Shown: positions 31,589-34,647 of the stretch, in pieces
How the letters are laid out: each line of letters begins with the position of its first letter
Position numbering within the stretch: the stretch's first letter is position 1
Source of the DNA: Undibacterium sp.
GTDB taxonomy: Bacteria > Pseudomonadota > Gammaproteobacteria > Burkholderiales > Burkholderiaceae_D
Direction: 5' to 3'
Length of the DNA stretch: 34,647 nucleotides
NCBI RefSeq assembly: GCF_030651495.1
Contig: NZ_JAUSFI010000048.1
Span: 1 to 34,647, forward strand
Program-made: the position numbers and the translations under genes
Notes under the pieces: generated by a model
What the model was told of the DNA's origin: nothing
The model's input: the letters and a program-made list of their open reading frames with translations, nothing else
Database searches by the model: none

Positions 31589-32557
31589 CTAGCGCGACTT
31601 GATAAAAGGAACGCCGATGGCTTTCGGTGCAACTGACTTGGCCATCAGGCCAGCGAGCACAATCACGGTAAGGATGTAAGGGATCATTTGTATCAATGAC
31701 CCAGGTATTTTTCCTATGCCAGGAAAAATAACACCTTCAATTTGCACCTGTAGCGCGGTAAAGAAGCCGAACATCAGGCAACCGAGTGCGGTATATAACG
31801 GTCGCCAATTGCCGAATACCAGCGCTGTCAATGCCAGATAGCCATTGCCTGCCGACATGTCGCGCAGGAAAAAACCGCTCTGCACAATGGCCAGGTAAGC
31901 GCCGGAAAACGAACACAGTGCCCCGGCACAAAGCATCGCCATAAAACGCGTGCGTTCTACATTCACGCCGGCCGCATCGGCGGCGTGCGGGTTCTCTCCC
32001 ACTGCGCGCAGCCGCAAGCCAAAGCGGCTGTGATAGAGCAGCCAGTGCACCAGCGGAATCAGCGCAAAAGCCAGGTACACCAGCGCGCTATGACCGCCGA
32101 TTAACTGGGTATAGAACCAGCCCAAAAAAGGCAGGTCGGCGACGCTGGCCGAGCCTGGCAAAACAAGATCAAACAGGCGCGCCTGTCCCAGGTCGGGCGT
32201 GCGGCCACCTTGGGCAAAGAAAAATTGCGCCAGCACAAAAGTTAAGCCACTGACGCTAATGTTGATGGCGATGCCTGCCACCAGTTGATTGCCTTTTTGC
32301 GTAATGCTGACAAAACCCTGCAACAGCGCTATCGCGACCGATACGCCAACGCCGGCCAGGATGCCCAGCCAAGGATTTTGCGTGACATAGGCCAGCGCTG
32401 CCGAGGCAAAGGCCGCCGCCAGCATCTTGCCTTCCAATGCCAGGTCGACGACACCGCTACGCTCGGCGAATAAGCCGGCCATGGCGGCAAACAGCAGTAC
32501 CGGCGCATTGCGGATGGTCGCGACCAGGATGCTGGAAAAATGAAAATCATCAAACAT
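31589..32557 (-). CDS. Nucleoside-type ABC transporter permease (NupQ/BmpB-like)
   Basis: A 322-residue polytopic permease of the BPD_transp_2 family. The N-terminal AMAGLFAERSGVVDLALEGKMLAAAF pattern is diagnostic of the second permease of nucleoside/BMP-type importers (B. subtilis NupQ/YufQ type). About eight to ten helices follow, with RLRAVGENPHAADAAGVNVERTRF as the ATPase-contact loop. Its first 8 bp overlap the 3' end of the preceding permease gene, showing translational coupling. Together with 32550-33650 it forms the membrane channel. Confidence 0.9.
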   Translation of the reverse strand: MFDDFHFSSILVATIRNAPVLLFAAMAGLFAERSGVVDLALEGKMLAAAFASAALAYVTQNPWLGILAGVGVSVAIALLQGFVSITQKGNQLVAGIAINISVSGLTFVLAQFFFAQGGRTPDLGQARLFDLVLPGSASVADLPFLGWFYTQLIGGHSALVYLAFALIPLVHWLLYHSRFGLRLRAVGENPHAADAAGVNVERTRFMAMLCAGALCSFSGAYLAIVQSGFFLRDMSAGNGYLALTALVFGNWRPLYTALGCLMFGFFTALQVQIEGVIFPGIGKIPGSLIQMIPYILTVIVLAGLMAKSVAPKAIGVPFIKSR

Positions 32558-33650
32558 CCTGATTCCTTAGGTTCGATTTGTATTTCAGCAAGGATGCCAA
32601 TGCGGGGGCATACAGGTTTTCCAGCGCGCCGCAAAACAGGATGATTAAGCCTTGGATGAAAATAAAAGTTTCTGGCGGGATATTGGGTTTTTCCAGTGAA
32701 AGATCAAAGCCGCCCTGGATCAATGCGCCAAACAGGATGGCAGACAGCAAGATGCCGAACGGATGCTGGCGCCCCATCAAGGCGATCGCGATACCGATAA
32801 AACCGGCGCCGGCTGGAAAGTTCAGGTTCAGATAATGGGTAGAGCCCAATACCGAATTGACCGCTGCCAGGCCTGCCAGCGCACCCGAGATGGACATCGC
32901 GATCACGATCGTCCTGGTGGTGGAGATGCCGGCGTAATGCGCCGCATGTTGATTCAGTCCGGCGGCACGCAGCGAGTAACCCCAGGCCGTGCGCGAAATG
33001 CCAATGCCATACATCGCCAGCGCCAGCAGTGCCATGACGAAGCTGATATTTAACGGCGTTTCACCCAGAAATGGCAGCAAGGTATTTAATTTGGGTAACC
33101 AGGCGCTGTCGGCAAATATCCGGCTGGAAGTGTTTTGCTGGCCGGTTGGGATCAGATACGACACGATGATGAAGTTCATCAGGCTGGCGGCGATGAAGTT
33201 GAACATGATGGTCGTTACCACGATATGGCTGCCGCGCCTGGCTTGCAGATAGCCGGGCAGGTAAGCCCAGGCGGCGCCGAACACGGCGCTGCCTATGATG
33301 GCCAGCGGGAGTAGCAGCCAGCCTGGCAGGCTCGCGTCGAATGCCAGTACCACCAGCGTCAGGCCAAGACCGCCCAGATACATTTGCCCTTCGCTGCCGA
33401 TATTGAACAGCCCTGCCTGCATCGCGACCGAGACCGATAGTCCGGTAAAGATAAAGGTGGAGGCATAAAACAGGGTGTAACCCAGTCCTTCGGGATTGAG
33501 CACTGCGGCGTTGATCAGGATGCTTAAAGACTCCAGCGGATTTTCACCCAGCAAGTAGATCACCAGTGCCGCCACCAGCAAGGCAGAACAGAGATTGAGC
33601 AGCGGCAGCACGAGGGCGCTGGCCCAACGCGGCAGATCGGTGTTATTCAT
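32550..33650 (-). CDS. Nucleoside-type ABC transporter permease (NupP-like)
   Basis: A 366-residue polytopic permease of the same family. The markers are VAMQAGLFNIGSEGQMYLGGLG near residue 80 and the coupling loop SLRAAGLNQHAAHYAGISTTRT, both typical of the first permease of NupOPQ/BmpBC-like importers. It begins 10 bp after the ATPase stop codon and overlaps the second permease by 8 bp. The C terminus (PALASLLKYKSNLRNQDV) is hydrophilic. Confidence 0.9.
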   Translation of the reverse strand: MNNTDLPRWASALVLPLLNLCSALLVAALVIYLLGENPLESLSILINAAVLNPEGLGYTLFYASTFIFTGLSVSVAMQAGLFNIGSEGQMYLGGLGLTLVVLAFDASLPGWLLLPLAIIGSAVFGAAWAYLPGYLQARRGSHIVVTTIMFNFIAASLMNFIIVSYLIPTGQQNTSSRIFADSAWLPKLNTLLPFLGETPLNISFVMALLALAMYGIGISRTAWGYSLRAAGLNQHAAHYAGISTTRTIVIAMSISGALAGLAAVNSVLGSTHYLNLNFPAGAGFIGIAIALMGRQHPFGILLSAILFGALIQGGFDLSLEKPNIPPETFIFIQGLIILFCGALENLYAPALASLLKYKSNLRNQDV

Positions 33651-33660
33651 ACGCCAGTTC

Positions 33661-34647
33661 TCATGATTTGTGCAGTCCGCCCATTAGCAGTCCGATACGG
33701 GTGGCATCAAATTCTTCAGCCTTCAGTTCGCCGGTGATGCTGCCAGCGGACATCACCAGAATGCGGTCGGCCAGTGCACGCACTTCTTCGAGTTCGACCG
33801 AGACCAGCAAAATCGCTACCCCGGCGTCACGCATGGCCAGTAACTGCGCATGGATGGTTTCGATGGTACCGATATCGACGCCACGGGTAGGCTGGCCGAC
33901 CAGCATCAATTTAGGCTGTGCCGCGATCTCGCGGGCGATCACGAGTTTTTGCTGATTGCCGCCGGACAGCAGGCCGATACGCAAATGCGGATCGGCAGGG
34001 CGGACATCAAATTTTTTCAGCAAATCAAGACAGCGTCTGAGAATCGCATTGAAATCCAATAAGCCCAAGCTTTTTTTTGCCTGGTTTTGGTAACCCAGAA
34101 AGCTGTTCATCATGACCGATAAATTTTTAATGACGCCGTCGCGCAGCCGGTCTTCCGGGACATGGGCGATGCCCAGTGCGCGAAATTTGGCCGGCAAGCC
34201 ATCGGCATCATGCCGCTTTGCGCCTGGCAATTCTTGGCCTAGCAGTTGTAGTTTGCCCGCTGTGGGTAGGCGCATGCCGCTCAGGATTTCCAATAACTCG
34301 CTCTGGCCGTTACCCGAGACGCCGGCGATGGCGACGATTTCACCCGCACGTATCTGGAAGTGCAGGTCTTTCAATACGCTGACATGTTGTTGATTCTTCA
34401 GATGCAGGCCTGCCACTTCCAATACCGCGGCACCAGGCGCGTAGGGCGCACGCGCTAACTGGGTCTGGATCGGACGCCCGACCATGAGTGTCGCAAGCTG
34501 TTCCTTGCTGGCGCTGGCGGTGGCCAGCGAACCGACCACCGTTCCGGTGCGCATCACGGTCACGCTATCGGTGATGTCGAGGATTTCTTGCAGCTTATGC
34601 GTAATCAGGATGATGGTTTTGCCCTGCTGCTTAAACCGCCGCAAGAC
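33661..34647 (-). CDS. Nucleoside-type ABC transporter ATPase (NupO-like), 5' end outside window
   Basis: At least 328 residues of a duplicated-ATPase subunit (usual length about 500-530). The frame runs open to the last base of the window. What remains is the end of the first ATPase domain (TIILITHKLQEILDITD, switch His) and the second domain. That domain has a degenerate Walker A VSGNGQSELL (no GK[ST], as is usual for the second half of RbsA/NupO-type proteins), LLSGGNQQKLVIAREIA (signature), LMLVGQPTRGVDIGT (Walker B, with Gly-Gln where Asp-Glu-type residues are common) and VSVELEEVRALADR. It would power the two permeases downstream. The periplasmic BMP-type binding protein is expected further upstream, outside the window. 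Confidence 0.92.
   Translation of the reverse strand, partial: VLRRFKQQGKTIILITHKLQEILDITDSVTVMRTGTVVGSLATASASKEQLATLMVGRPIQTQLARAPYAPGAAVLEVAGLHLKNQQHVSVLKDLHFQIRAGEIVAIAGVSGNGQSELLEILSGMRLPTAGKLQLLGQELPGAKRHDADGLPAKFRALGIAHVPEDRLRDGVIKNLSVMMNSFLGYQNQAKKSLGLLDFNAILRRCLDLLKKFDVRPADPHLRIGLLSGGNQQKLVIAREIAAQPKLMLVGQPTRGVDIGTIETIHAQLLAMRDAGVAILLVSVELEEVRALADRILVMSAGSITGELKAEEFDATRIGLLMGGLHKS

Overview
This 34.6-kb window is a chromosomal segment of a Gram-negative bacterium, most likely a betaproteobacterium of the Burkholderiales (Oxalobacteraceae-like). That placement is an inference from the type of chemotaxis receptor, the nucleoside ABC system, the abundance of hairpin repeats and a moderate GC content; there is no rRNA or other marker gene to confirm it. 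No tRNA, rRNA, CRISPR array or prophage was seen.

Layout. 1-5.4 kb: an MgtA-type Mg2+ P-type ATPase (minus), then a secreted protein that looks like a Tgl/NlpC-fold transglutaminase (plus), which converges through a large bidirectional hairpin on a secreted beta/gamma-crystallin plus glycine-zipper protein (minus). 5.6-10.2 kb: a plus-strand run of stand-alone metabolic genes: a zinc-ribbon/PH membrane protein, a flavin-reductase-family protein, a HAD phosphatase, a secreted creatininase-family protein with unusual metal-site residues, and a secreted YVTN beta-propeller protein behind an AT-only simple repeat. 10.2-11.25 kb: leucine dehydrogenase-type amino-acid dehydrogenase (minus), with four tandem octamers upstream.

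11.7-14.0 kb is the accessory pocket. A SUKH (SMI1/KNR4) gene is bounded by sequences resembling integron core sites (GTTGGAC and GCCCAAC). Its attC-like tail is cut short by a REP-associated tyrosine transposase (RAYT) gene carried between two inverted 38-bp REP hairpins. Next is a DUF4386 membrane protein gene flanked by two copies of a second GTAG-headed repeat.

14.1-22.7 kb: a methyl-accepting chemotaxis protein, then an AraC-type regulator divergent from a three-gene cluster: an alkylglycerone-phosphate-synthase-like FAD enzyme, GlpD-like glycerol-3-phosphate dehydrogenase and an FGGY kinase. Together these suggest glycerol, dihydroxyacetone or ether-glycerolipid metabolism. A REP pair sits between the second and third genes, and a dienelactone-hydrolase-like gene converges on the cluster. 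22.9-27.3 kb: an RND efflux adaptor lipoprotein and inner-membrane pump, with no outer-membrane channel gene. 27.4-28.1 kb: a doubly truncated alkaline-phosphatase-superfamily gene. 28.2-29.5 kb: a cytoplasmic PAS-PAS-GGDEF diguanylate cyclase.

29.5-34.6 kb (minus): a nucleoside uptake and breakdown cluster: ABC ATPase (cut by the window edge), two permeases, a nucleoside hydrolase and an isopenicillin-N-synthase-family 2-oxoglutarate/Fe(II) oxygenase. The oxygenase may act on the released base.

The strongest unusual signals are the RAYT/REP unit inserted in a cassette-like SUKH locus, the transglutaminase-like secreted protein, the AGPS-like/GlpD/FGGY cluster, the oxygenase attached to nucleoside salvage, and several independent hairpin-repeat families. 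None of these can be called a new system without database comparison.
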